Shown here: in pieces, positions 1 to 7,072 of the stretch
How positions within the stretch are numbered: position 1 is the first letter of the stretch
Layout of the letters: every line of letters begins with the position of its first letter
DNA from: Microbacterium sediminis
Lineage (GTDB): Bacteria; Actinomycetota; Actinomycetes; Actinomycetales; Microbacteriaceae
Assembly (NCBI RefSeq): GCF_004564075.1
Contig: NZ_CP038256.1
Coordinates: 310,001-374,000 of the forward strand
Length of the DNA: 64,000 bases
Reading direction: 5' to 3'
Translations under genes and position numbers: made by a program
The notes under the pieces: generated by a model
Told to the model about the DNA's origin: nothing
Databases searched by the model: none
Seen by the model: only the letters and a program-made list of their open reading frames with translations

Positions 1-82
1 GCGAGGCCGATCGGGTGAGCCGAATCGCAGATCTGCGCGGCAACGCCGCCGCCCGCCGCACGCGCCCGCCCGAACCCCGCGG

Positions 83-88
83 TTGAAT
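83..88 (+). promoter_or_regulatory. Putative -10 box, leaderless start of the sterol-carrier gene
   Basis: TTGAAT sits 6 nt before ATG 95, the same geometry as the other leaderless starts in this window. No convincing -35 box is visible. Confidence 0.35.
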
Positions 89-94
89 GGGGGC

Positions 95-463
95 ATGGCG
101 AAGCGGATCGAGACGGGCGAGGGGCGCGCGGCGCTCGAGGCCGTGCGCGCGGCCGGCGCGGCGGGGGAGCGGCCCCCGCGCCCCGCCCTCGCCACCGCCG
201 TGCGCTACCTGCTGCAGCTGCTCGTCGAGAAGGCCCCGGGCAACACCGTCGAGGTGCGGGTGCCGCCGTTCGGCGCGGCGCAGGTGGTGCAGGGCCCGCG
301 GCACACGCGCGGCACCCCGCCCAACGTCGTCGAGATGGACGCGGCCGTGTGGATCGCCGTCGCCACGGGCGAGGCCACCTGGGATGACGCGCTCGCCGAG
401 GGGCGCATCTCGGCCTCCGGGGTCCGCGCCGACCTCGCGCCCCTGCTGCCCCTGCGCCCCTGA
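95..463 (+). CDS. Sterol carrier family protein (bacterial SCP-like)
   Basis: The 122-residue product resembles the small actinobacterial sterol-carrier-like family usually found beside purine genes. It has no signal peptide or membrane segment and should be cytosolic. The second half carries the family-like stretch RGTPPNVVEMDAAVW followed by a WDDALAEGRISASG segment typical of the SCP2 fold. Its ligand is not established and calling it lipid-binding is family inference only. I chose ATG 95 rather than TTG 83 because a -10-like TTGAAT ends 6 nt before it, matching the leaderless pattern of other genes here. purM and purF lie 1-2 kb downstream. Confidence 0.75.
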   Translation: MAKRIETGEGRAALEAVRAAGAAGERPPRPALATAVRYLLQLLVEKAPGNTVEVRVPPFGAAQVVQGPRHTRGTPPNVVEMDAAVWIAVATGEATWDDALAEGRISASGVRADLAPLLPLRP

Positions 464-532
464 GACCGTGCCTTCGCTGGGAGGTGCGCGAGAAGAGAGC
501 ATTCCCAGAATGCCGGTGAAAGAATCGGGATC

Positions 533-847
533 ATGCAGTCCGGGGTGAACGCCGATGTCGTCAAGGTGCGTCGCGCGCCCAAGTTCGGCGTCTTCGCCGC
601 CCTGGGCGCCATGCTCGGCATCGTCGCGGCGATCATCCTCTCGACGGTCTTCACCGGCACCGACGAGGCCAGCCGCTACACGCTCGTGGAGTACACCCGC
701 GGGCAGGCCTTCGGGTTCATCCTGCTGTGGTGCGTCCCCGCGGGCATCGCGCTCGGCATGCTCGTGGCGCTGATCCTCGACGCGACGATCGGCCGCCGCA
801 CCCGCGACGTGCGGGTCTCGCACGAGACCGTCGCCGACGCCGACTGA
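533..847 (+). CDS. Small two-span membrane protein of unknown function
   Basis: The 104-residue protein has a short basic N-terminus, a hydrophobic segment at about residues 18-41 (FGVFAALGAMLGIVAAIILS), an external loop and a second span at about 60-82, then an acidic tail ending ETVADAD. This predicts a two-pass inner-membrane protein with both ends inside. Similar proteins are common beside purine genes in Actinobacteria, but I know no function. A -10-like AGAAT lies about 7 nt before ATG 533, so the transcript may be leaderless. It reads toward a convergent neighbour at 850 with only 2 nt between the stops. Confidence 0.7.
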   Translation: MQSGVNADVVKVRRAPKFGVFAALGAMLGIVAAIILSTVFTGTDEASRYTLVEYTRGQAFGFILLWCVPAGIALGMLVALILDATIGRRTRDVRVSHETVADAD

Positions 848-849
848 CG

Positions 850-1437
850 TCAGAGCAGATCGGCCACGATCGGCCGGATCGCCTTCCCGAACGCCGGCGC
901 ATCGCCGCGGAGCCCGTCGCTCACCGCGATCGAGAGGTCGCCGATCCACCAGATGCCGCGCTGCGTGAGCGGCAGCAGCTGCACGTTCAGGGTGAACGGA
1001 TGGGCCGGGCGCCCCGCGCGCTTCTCCTCGTCGCGCACGAGGTAGGTCCACACCAGATCGGCCGCGCGGGCGCGCTGCTCCAGCATCAGCCGGCCCCGCG
1101 CCGCGTCGGCGAACGCGAGCGCCGCGGGGGCGAGCGGCGCGATCGCCTCCGCCAGGCGCACGGCGCTCACGGGGAGCGCCACGAGATCGCGGAAGCCGTC
1201 CACGAGCTCGAGCGGCTCGTCGGCCGGATGGGCGAGCGGTTCCACCGTCATGCGCCAGTACTGCAGCCACTGCGCGGTGACCTCGTCGTCGGCCTCGCCC
1301 GCCGGGATCACCCCGCGCAGCGCCGGAAGCTCCTCGGGCGGCCGCACCCCGAGCGTCGTGCGCAGGTAGAGCGCCACCAGCACGCCGAGGTCGGTGCCCT
1401 CGGTCACACGCCAGCTCGGCCGCTCCGATGCCTGCAT
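850..1437 (-). CDS. Conserved hypothetical protein (195 aa)
   Basis: I do not recognise this cytosolic protein. It has no signal peptide or membrane segment, is rich in Leu/Ala and acidic residues, and contains two Trp-rich patches (VTAQWLQYWRMTVEPLAH and RGIWWIGDLSIAVSDG). The wobble GC is high and steady, supporting a real gene. The ATG at 1437 lies 6 nt after a TAGACT -10 box on the minus strand, so the message is probably leaderless. It diverges from purM, which starts 93 bp away, and the two may share a regulatory region. Confidence 0.65.
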   Translation of the reverse strand: MQASERPSWRVTEGTDLGVLVALYLRTTLGVRPPEELPALRGVIPAGEADDEVTAQWLQYWRMTVEPLAHPADEPLELVDGFRDLVALPVSAVRLAEAIAPLAPAALAFADAARGRLMLEQRARAADLVWTYLVRDEEKRAGRPAHPFTLNVQLLPLTQRGIWWIGDLSIAVSDGLRGDAPAFGKAIRPIVADLL

Positions 1438-1443
1438 GCGCTC

Positions 1444-1449
1444 AGTCTA
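1444..1449 (-). promoter_or_regulatory. -10 box TAGACT, leaderless promoter
   Basis: Read on the minus strand this is TAGACT, then 6 nt, then ATG 1437. A transcript starting 7 nt after the box would begin at the start codon. Confidence 0.55.
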
Positions 1450-1517
1450 GGGACGGGCCACCCGCCGGGGCCGGTGCGCGCCCAGCCCTCTCGCATGGAG
1501 CATCCCGATGCGGCGGC

Positions 1518-1523
1518 TAGGCT
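1518..1523 (+). promoter_or_regulatory. -10 box TAGGCT, leaderless promoter of purM
   Basis: TAGGCT is followed by 6 nt and then GTG 1530, which would be the transcript's first base. No Shine-Dalgarno is present before this GTG. Confidence 0.6.
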
Positions 1524-1529
1524 GGACGC

Positions 1530-2660
1530 GTGGCCGCCGATCCCACCTCGCAAGCGCCCTCCGCGCACAACTCCACGTACACCGAAGCCGGTGTCGACAC
1601 CGCCGCAGGCGACCTCGCGGTCGAGCTGATGAAGTCGTCGGTGCGCGCGACGCAGGGCCCCGAGGTGCTGGGCGGGGTCGGCGGATTCGCCGGGCTCTTC
1701 GACGCCAGCGCACTGCGCGGCTACCGCCGCCCGCTGCTCGCCACCAGCACCGACGGCGTGGGCACCAAGGTCGCGATCGCGCAGGCGATCGACAAGCACG
1801 ACACGATCGGCCAGGACCTCGTGGGCATGGTCGTCGATGACATCGTCGTGGTCGGCGCCCGGCCGCTGTTCATGACGGACTACATCGCGTGCGGCAAGGT
1901 CGTGCCCGAGCGCATCGCCGACATCGTGCGCGGCATCGCCGACGCCTGCACCGCCACGGGCACCGCGCTCGTCGGCGGCGAGACCGCGGAGCACCCGGGC
2001 CTGCTGGGCGTCGACGACTACGACGTGGCGGGCGCGGCGACCGGCGTCGTCGAGGCCGACGCCGTGCTCGGCGCGGAGCGCGTGCGGCCGGGCGACGCGG
2101 TGCTCGCGCTCGGCTCCAGCGGCCTGCACTCCAACGGCTACTCGCTCGTGCGGCACATCCTCACCAAGGCGGGGATCGGCTACGGCGATCACGCCGCCGA
2201 CTTCGGCACCTCGTGGGGCGAGGCGCTCCTGGAGCCCACCCGCCTGTACACCTCGCCGCTGCTGCGCCTCATCGCACAGCTCGGCGACGGCGTCCACTCG
2301 CTCAGCCACGTCACCGGCGGCGGCATCGCGGCGAACCTCGCGCGCGTGCTGCCCCGCGGCACCTGGAGCGAGGTGGACCGCACCACCTGGAGCCCGAGCC
2401 CCGTCTTCCGCGTGCTCAGCGACATCGCCGGCACGACGCTGGAGTCCAGCGAGGGCACCTGGAACCTCGGGATCGGCTTCCTCGCGATCGTCGATCCGGC
2501 GGTCGTCGACGCGGCGATCGCGGCGCTCGCGCAGGACGGGATCCCCGCGTGGCAGGTCGGCACCGTCGGCGAGGGCGCGGCCCCGGGCGACGACTTCGAG
2601 CAGGGCGCCAAGGGCGTCGATGGCGGTGCCGTCCGCCTGGTCGGCGCCTACGCCAACTGA
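1530..2660 (+). CDS. purM: Phosphoribosylformylglycinamidine cyclo-ligase (AIR synthetase)
   Basis: PurM makes aminoimidazole ribotide from FGAM with ATP, the fifth step of de novo purine synthesis, in the cytosol. The 376-residue protein carries the family landmarks in order: YTEAGVDTAAGDLAVE at the N-terminus, TDGVGTKVAIA (about residues 72-82), DLVGMVVDDIVVVGA, GGETAEHPG, LGSSGLHSNGYSLVR and HVTGGGIAANLARVLP. Length is slightly above the usual 340-350, with a short Ser/Thr-rich N-terminal extension before the conserved start. The GTG at 1530 is chosen because it follows a TAGGCT box by 6 nt. purF follows 24 bp downstream and is probably cotranscribed. Confidence 0.96.
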   Translation: MAADPTSQAPSAHNSTYTEAGVDTAAGDLAVELMKSSVRATQGPEVLGGVGGFAGLFDASALRGYRRPLLATSTDGVGTKVAIAQAIDKHDTIGQDLVGMVVDDIVVVGARPLFMTDYIACGKVVPERIADIVRGIADACTATGTALVGGETAEHPGLLGVDDYDVAGAATGVVEADAVLGAERVRPGDAVLALGSSGLHSNGYSLVRHILTKAGIGYGDHAADFGTSWGEALLEPTRLYTSPLLRLIAQLGDGVHSLSHVTGGGIAANLARVLPRGTWSEVDRTTWSPSPVFRVLSDIAGTTLESSEGTWNLGIGFLAIVDPAVVDAAIAALAQDGIPAWQVGTVGEGAAPGDDFEQGAKGVDGGAVRLVGAYAN

Positions 2661-2684
2661 CAGAACGGATGAAGTAACCACCCC

Positions 2685-4157
2685 ATGTGCGGCATCGTCG
2701 GAATGGTCGGGCGCGGCCCGGTCAACCAGGACATCTACGACGCGCTCCTCCTGCTGCAGCACCGCGGTCAGGATGCCACCGGCATCGCCACCGCCGAGCC
2801 CAGCGGCGTCATGCACATCCAGAAGAAGCCGGGGCAGGTGCGCGAGGCCTTCCGCACGCGCGACATGCGCTCGCTGCTCGGCAACGTCGGCCTCGGTCAC
2901 GTGCGCTACGCCACCAAGGGCACGGCGTCGGCCGAGGAGGAGGCGCAGCCCTTCTACGTCAACTCCCCGTACGGCCTGATCCTCATCCACAACGGCAACC
3001 TCACGAACACGCGCGAGCTGACCGCCGAGATGGAACAGCGCGATCGCCGGCACCTGAACTCGTCGAGCGACACCGAGCTGCTGCTGAACGTGCTGGCCAA
3101 CGAGCTGCAGGCCACCACGAGCCCGGTCGACCTCGACCCCGACCGCATCTTCGAGGCCGTCACCCGCACGCACCGCCGCATCGAGGGCGCGTACGCCGTG
3201 ATCTCGGTGATCGCCGGATACGGGCTACTGGCCTTCCGCGATCCGTTCGGCATCCGCCCGCTCGTGCTGGGGCGCCGCGCCGGCGACGACGGGCGCGACG
3301 AGTGGGTCGTGGCCAGCGAGTCGCTCGTGCTCGAGAACGCCGACTACGAGCTGGTCCGCGACGTCGAGCCCGGCGAGGCCGTGTTCATCACGAACGATGG
3401 CGACCTCTACGCTAAGCAGTGCGCCGACGACCCGAAGCTGCTGCCGTGCTCGTTCGAGTACGTGTACCTGGCGCGTCCCGACTCGATCATGAACGGCGTC
3501 TCCGTGTACGAGTCGCGCCTGCGCATGGGCGAGAAGCTCGCCGCCACGATCGCCAAGCACGTGCCCGAGGGACTGATCGACGTCGTCATGCCGATCCCCG
3601 ACTCGGCGCGTCCCGCGGCGATGGAGGTCGCGAAGGTGCTCGGGATCGAGTACCGCGAGGGCTTCTACAAGAACCGCTACGTCGGCCGCACGTTCATCAT
3701 GCCGGGCCAGGCCGTGCGCAAGAAGAGCGTGCGCCAGAAGCTCAACGCGATGTCGAGCGAGTTCCGCGGCAAGAACGTGCTGCTGATCGACGACTCGATC
3801 GTGCGCGGCACGACGAGCAAGCAGATCGTGCAGATGGCGTACGCCGCCGGGGCCAAGACGGTCACGTTCGCCTCGGCCGCCCCGCCGGTGCGACACCCGC
3901 ACGTCTACGGCATCAACATGCCCTCGCGCCTCGAGCTGGTGGCCCACGGCCGCACGATCCCGGAGATCGCCGAGGAGCTCGGCTGCGATCACCTGGTGTA
4001 CCAGGAGGTCGAGGACCTGCGCGACGCGATCATCGAGAGCGCCGTCGGCGGAGCGTCGTTCACCGACCTCGACATGAGCTGCTTCGACGGCCGCTACGTC
4101 ACCGGCACCGTCACCGACGAGTACCTGAGCTGGGTCGAGAGCGTCCAGACCTCCTGA
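2685..4157 (+). CDS. purF: Amidophosphoribosyltransferase
   Basis: PurF commits PRPP to purine synthesis by transferring glutamine amide nitrogen to make phosphoribosylamine. The N-terminal Ntn glutaminase begins MCGIVGMVG, so the nucleophile Cys2 is exposed by removal of Met alone, with no longer propeptide. The C-terminal phosphoribosyltransferase domain carries the PRPP loop VLLIDDSIVRGTTSKQ. The C-terminal part (PHVYGINMPSRLELVAHGR and DMSCFDGRYVTG) reads like the Escherichia coli type. Two of the four cysteines that hold the 4Fe-4S cluster in the Bacillus/Mycobacterium type are missing. The 490-residue length is normal. It follows purM directly and ends at a strong hairpin terminator. 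Confidence 0.97.
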   Translation: MCGIVGMVGRGPVNQDIYDALLLLQHRGQDATGIATAEPSGVMHIQKKPGQVREAFRTRDMRSLLGNVGLGHVRYATKGTASAEEEAQPFYVNSPYGLILIHNGNLTNTRELTAEMEQRDRRHLNSSSDTELLLNVLANELQATTSPVDLDPDRIFEAVTRTHRRIEGAYAVISVIAGYGLLAFRDPFGIRPLVLGRRAGDDGRDEWVVASESLVLENADYELVRDVEPGEAVFITNDGDLYAKQCADDPKLLPCSFEYVYLARPDSIMNGVSVYESRLRMGEKLAATIAKHVPEGLIDVVMPIPDSARPAAMEVAKVLGIEYREGFYKNRYVGRTFIMPGQAVRKKSVRQKLNAMSSEFRGKNVLLIDDSIVRGTTSKQIVQMAYAAGAKTVTFASAAPPVRHPHVYGINMPSRLELVAHGRTIPEIAEELGCDHLVYQEVEDLRDAIIESAVGGASFTDLDMSCFDGRYVTGTVTDEYLSWVESVQTS

Positions 4158-4169
4158 CCGCCGACGCGA

Positions 4170-4204
4170 GAAGGGCCCCGATCGGATGATGATCGGGGCC
4201 CTTC
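4170..4204. terminator. Bidirectional hairpin terminator between purF and usp
   Basis: A perfect 14-bp inverted repeat (GAAGGGCCCCGATC / GATCGGGGCCCTTC) with a 7-nt loop lies between the convergent purF and stress-protein genes. It could serve both strands, although the trailing T tract is short. Confidence 0.75.
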
Positions 4205-4214
4205 GTCGTGTGGG

Positions 4215-4775
4215 TCAGGTGAGGTCCGACGGCGGGTAGTCCTCGTCGTCGGCGAGCAGCTCGCCCTGCGGGATGACCAGCAGCGGGATCGACTGGCGGT
4301 GCGAGAGGCGTGCCGCGACCGATCCGGTGAAGAACTCGCGCAGCGACTCGCCGAAGCCCCGCTTGCGGGTGCCGATCACGATGAGCTTCGCGTCGATCTT
4401 GGTCGTGAAGTGCTTGAGCGCGAGGGCCGGGTCGCCGACGAGCTGCCGCGACTCCCACGCGATCCGGCCGTCGAGCACCTCGGCGGCCGCCTGCTTGACG
4501 GCCTCGAACTCCTCGGCGCCGGCGTCGACGTTGATGTCGATCGGGGCGGAGTGGACGTATCCGTCCGGGTCCTCGTAGGTGACGAAGCGCGTCACATCCA
4601 CGTGCACGACGACCAACGGCGCGCCCAGCAGCTTGGCGTATCGGGCGGCCTCCTTGAGGACCCGCGGGTTCTGATCGGGAATCGCTCCGACGACGACCGC
4701 TCCGTGCAGTGCCTTGTCTTCCTCGGGAATGCGGGCCTCGCCCACAGCCTCGACCTGGTTCTTCGACACCGTCAT
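4215..4775 (-). CDS. Universal stress protein (UspA family)
   Basis: The 186-residue cytosolic protein has a single Usp domain. Near the N-terminus it has GAVVVGAIPDQNPRVLKEAA, followed by LVVVHVDVT. The C-terminal nucleotide-binding signature region reads KLIVIGTRKRGFGESLREFF then GSVAARLSHRQSIPLLVIP, close to the ATP-binding G-2x-G-9x-G-S pattern. Family members aid survival under stress, but no substrate or partner can be inferred. I start at ATG 4775, because the upstream in-frame stretch lacks Usp homology and this ATG has a purine-rich AAGGGGG run just before it. It diverges from the DUF3073 gene. Confidence 0.88.
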   Translation of the reverse strand: MTVSKNQVEAVGEARIPEEDKALHGAVVVGAIPDQNPRVLKEAARYAKLLGAPLVVVHVDVTRFVTYEDPDGYVHSAPIDINVDAGAEEFEAVKQAAAEVLDGRIAWESRQLVGDPALALKHFTTKIDAKLIVIGTRKRGFGESLREFFTGSVAARLSHRQSIPLLVIPQGELLADDEDYPPSDLT

Positions 4776-4913
4776 CGCCCCCTTCAGGGTCCCCTCTGAG
4801 CCGGTGTTTCCGGCCCTCGTGGTACTCTGGATTCTACTCTTTCCGGTCCTTTCGCCGGGTGATTTTGAACACATCGTGGCAGCACCCGCAGCTCAAACGA
4901 GGGGGTCCCGCGC

Positions 4914-5099
4914 ATGGGGCGTGGCCGTCAGAAGGCGAAGCACACCAAGCTCGCCCGTGAACTGAAGTCGTACAGTCCTTCGGTGGACTACAACGCGCTC
5001 GAGCGCGAGCTCGGCAGCCACAGCGACGACGACCTGTACGTCGACAAGTGGGCCGATCAGTACGGTGACGACGACGAAGATCAGGACAACGCGGCCTGA
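4914..5099 (+). CDS. DUF3073 family small protein
   Basis: This 61-residue protein begins MGRGRQKAKHTKLARELKSY, the hallmark of DUF3073, a short actinobacterial family with a basic N-terminus and strongly acidic C-terminus (here DDDEDQDNAA). Function is unknown; the charge split suggests RNA or ribosome contact, which is speculation. The start is supported by GAGGGGG 7-12 nt upstream of the ATG. A strong terminator immediately follows, so it is a monocistronic unit. Confidence 0.88.
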   Translation: MGRGRQKAKHTKLARELKSYSPSVDYNALERELGSHSDDDLYVDKWADQYGDDDEDQDNAA

Positions 5100-5112
5100 T
5101 CCGTCGAACGCG

Positions 5113-5145
5113 AAATCGCCGTGGGTGTAAGACCCACGGCGATTT
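5113..5145 (+). terminator. Rho-independent terminator after DUF3073
   Basis: AAATCGCCGTGGGT and ACCCACGGCGATTT form a perfect 14-bp stem with a 5-nt loop, followed by T residues. The minus-strand TIGR02611 gene also ends just beyond, so the hairpin may serve both. Confidence 0.85.
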
Positions 5146-5156
5146 TGTCGTGCGCG

Positions 5157-5477
5157 TCAGCGGCCGGTCGTGGCCTGCCGGCGCTCGCGGCGGCGTTTCC
5201 ACCACGCGGCGATCCGGGCGACCTGGCGGCGCACCCAGGCCGACGCTCGCTGCGCCCACGCGAACTCCGAGCCGAGGACCGCGAGCCCGACGATGAGCAC
5301 GAGGGCGCCCGGCCCCGGCAGCGGCAGCAGGATCACGCCGAGCGCCGTGATGATGCCGCCGAGCGTGCCGACGGCCGCGCGGTAGCCGCGGCGAACGCGC
5401 GGGCGCCGCTCGATCCATCCCCGCACGGCGCCGTACTCGCGCGCCGCCGGGCGGCCGGGATCAGCGGGAGAGGGCAC
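5157..5477 (-). CDS. TIGR02611/PGPGW family membrane protein
   Basis: The 106-residue protein has two adjacent hydrophobic segments around LPLPGPGALVLIVGLAVLGSEFAWA. The PLPGPG motif and following GLAVLGSEF are the mark of the actinobacterial PGPGW/TIGR02611 family. The C-terminus is highly basic (KRRRERRQ), placing it in the cytoplasm. Function is unknown. The GTG start at 5477 overlaps the end of the upstream PadR regulator gene by 17 nt, so the two are translationally coupled and part of the DUF4097-PadR operon. Confidence 0.8.
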   Translation of the reverse strand: MPSPADPGRPAAREYGAVRGWIERRPRVRRGYRAAVGTLGGIITALGVILLPLPGPGALVLIVGLAVLGSEFAWAQRASAWVRRQVARIAAWWKRRRERRQATTGR

Positions 5478-6069
5478 GTGTCACCTCGCGCGCGGCGGCA
5501 TCCAGCGCCGCGGTGAGATCGTCGACGACCACGGCGGCGAGCTCGCCGCCCCGCGCCACGTGGGTGCGCAGGTCGCTGCGCACGCGCCCGCGGAACTCCG
5601 CGATCGCGGCCTCGGCGCGCTGCAGCTGCTCGCGCGACTGCGCGCGCGCGTCGTCGTCGGGCGTGTGTGGCCGCGGGCGCGAGCGCTCGGCGTGCGCGGC
5701 GGCGGCCAGATCGGCCCGCAGGCTCCTCATCGCCTCCTGCACGCTCGAGCGGACCTCGTCGGCGATGAGCCGCACGGAGTCCGCCAGGCCCGCCTCGATG
5801 CCGGCGATGTCGTCCGCCCGTGCGGCGACCTCGGCGCGGCCCGCGGCGGTGATCTCGTAGACCGTCTTGCGACCGTCCACGGTCTTGGTCACGAGGCCCT
5901 CCTCCTCGAGCTTGGACAGGCGCGGGTAGATCGTTCCGGCGCTCGGGGTGTAGGTGCCGCCGGTGCGCTCGGCCAGCGCCTGCATGATGTCGTACCCGTG
6001 GCGCGGCGAGTCGGCCAGCAGATTCAGCAGGTACAGGCGCAGGTCGCCGTGGGAGAAGACGGGAGGCAT
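5461..6069 (-). CDS. PadR family transcriptional regulator
   Basis: The winged-helix domain occupies about residues 8-85. It includes LRLYLLNLLADSPRHGYDIM and the PadR signature SAGTIYPRLSKLEEEGLV, then TVDGRKTVYEITAAGRAEV. The longer C-terminal part is helical, Ala/Arg-rich and probably mediates dimerisation. PadR proteins are usually repressors that bind AT-rich palindromes and often regulate their own operon. Two such palindromes lie just upstream of this operon at 6927-6973. Its ATG overlaps the stop of the DUF4097 gene (TGATG), so the pair is translationally coupled. The ligand cannot be told from sequence. Confidence 0.93.
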   Translation of the reverse strand: MPPVFSHGDLRLYLLNLLADSPRHGYDIMQALAERTGGTYTPSAGTIYPRLSKLEEEGLVTKTVDGRKTVYEITAAGRAEVAARADDIAGIEAGLADSVRLIADEVRSSVQEAMRSLRADLAAAAHAERSRPRPHTPDDDARAQSREQLQRAEAAIAEFRGRVRSDLRTHVARGGELAAVVVDDLTAALDAAAREVTRALSR

Positions 6070-6905
6070 CAGAGCTCACCGTCCGCGGCCGGCGCGAAGC
6101 CGGTGGGCTCGCGGCGCAGCACCGTGATGTCGCCGGCGACGGTGTTGGCGCGGATGTCGGCGAACGCGCCCGACAGCTCGCCGGTCGAGCCGGTGACGTT
6201 CGACGGACCGCTGCTGCTGCGCGGGGCGCCGTCGACCATGATCTTGCCGCTCGCGGTGCGCAGCACGTAGTTGACGGGGTGATCGGCATCGAGCCGGAAC
6301 GTGGCCCCGCCCGAGACGCCGTTCATCGAGATGCCGGTGATCGGACCCTCGGCGTCGATGAAGGTCGAGCCCGACACCGAGTCGACGCCGGCCTTCGTCA
6401 CGCGGCCGGCGACCATGACGTCGCCCGAGACGGTGTGCGCGTCGAACGCGCCTTCGAGGCCGCGCACCTGCACATCGCCCGAGACGGCGTTCACGCGCAG
6501 CTCGCCCGTGTGTCCGTCGACGAGCACGTCGCCCGAGACGGTGTTGAGGGTCGCGTCGCGCCCGAGTCCCGCCACGAGGGCCGAGGCGCTGACGACGCCC
6601 AGCGTGAGGGCGACGTCGCGCGGTGCGGCCACGCTGATCTCGGCGCGGGGTCCGCCCGAGCCGAAGTTGCGGAACACCTCGAGGAAGTTGTCCCAGCGCA
6701 GCTGCGGGTGGTCGATCTCGAGCTGCCCGCCGACGAACTCGACGCGCAGGTCCTTGACGGTCACCCCGCGCACCTCCACCCGGACGTTCGGATCGTCGTG
6801 AGCGATCACGTCGATCTGCCCGCCGACCAGCCCGATCTTGAGGGAGAGCACGCCCTCCACGTCGATCACCCGGTTCTCGCCCGGGTGGATGAGCCACTTC
6901 TCCAT
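6069..6905 (-). CDS. DUF4097 family beta-strand repeat protein
   Basis: The 278-residue protein is built of short repeating beta units of the form D-(S/T)-V-S-G-(D/S)-V/T, for example LNTVSGDVLVDG, VNAVSGDVQVRG, AHTVSGDVMVAG and VDSVSGSTFIDA. This is the DUF4097/adhesin-like right-handed beta-helix pattern. It has no signal peptide, so it is probably cytosolic. Family members are often encoded with PadR regulators, as here. A role as scaffold or PadR partner would be a guess. I start at ATG 6905, since the upstream in-frame stretch contains the operator DNA. It is the first gene of a three-gene operon with padR and the TIGR02611 gene. Confidence 0.88.
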   Translation of the reverse strand: MEKWLIHPGENRVIDVEGVLSLKIGLVGGQIDVIAHDDPNVRVEVRGVTVKDLRVEFVGGQLEIDHPQLRWDNFLEVFRNFGSGGPRAEISVAAPRDVALTLGVVSASALVAGLGRDATLNTVSGDVLVDGHTGELRVNAVSGDVQVRGLEGAFDAHTVSGDVMVAGRVTKAGVDSVSGSTFIDAEGPITGISMNGVSGGATFRLDADHPVNYVLRTASGKIMVDGAPRSSSGPSNVTGSTGELSGAFADIRANTVAGDITVLRREPTGFAPAADGEL

Positions 6906-6926
6906 GCGTCCGCTCCTTCGGAAGAA

Positions 6927-6973
6927 ATCGAGATATATCTCGATGTCAGGAGTGAAACACGATATATCTCGAT
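6927..6973. promoter_or_regulatory. Tandem AT-rich palindromes, likely PadR operators
   Basis: ATCGAGATATATCTCGAT at 6927-6944 is a perfect 18-bp palindrome. A second, imperfect copy (GATATATCTCGAT) lies at 6961-6973, about 33 bp away. They stand out as A/T-rich within very GC-rich DNA and lie directly upstream of the DUF4097-padR operon. Autorepression by PadR is the natural reading. Confidence 0.75.
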
Positions 6974-7012
6974 TCGCAACCCCGAGTGGCGAAAGTTCCG
7001 CGAAAAACCGGC

Positions 7013-7043
7013 TTGACCTTGACGTTGCGTCAATCCCTACGCT
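7013..7043 (+). promoter_or_regulatory. MerR-type promoter with 19-bp spacer and dyad
   Basis: TTGACC (7013-7018) and TACGCT (7038-7043) are separated by 19 bp, the long spacer typical of promoters activated by MerR-family proteins. The spacer contains the dyad TTGACG-ttg-CGTCAA (7019-7033). It lies just upstream of the merR/tipA-like gene, suggesting autoactivation. Confidence 0.75.
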
Positions 7044-7072
7044 GAAAGACATCCGCCAGAAAGGGGAACGTC

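Noticed and set aside
1404..3173. 589-codon minus-strand frame opposite purM and purF
   Set aside because: The plus strand encodes two fully recognisable purine enzymes here.
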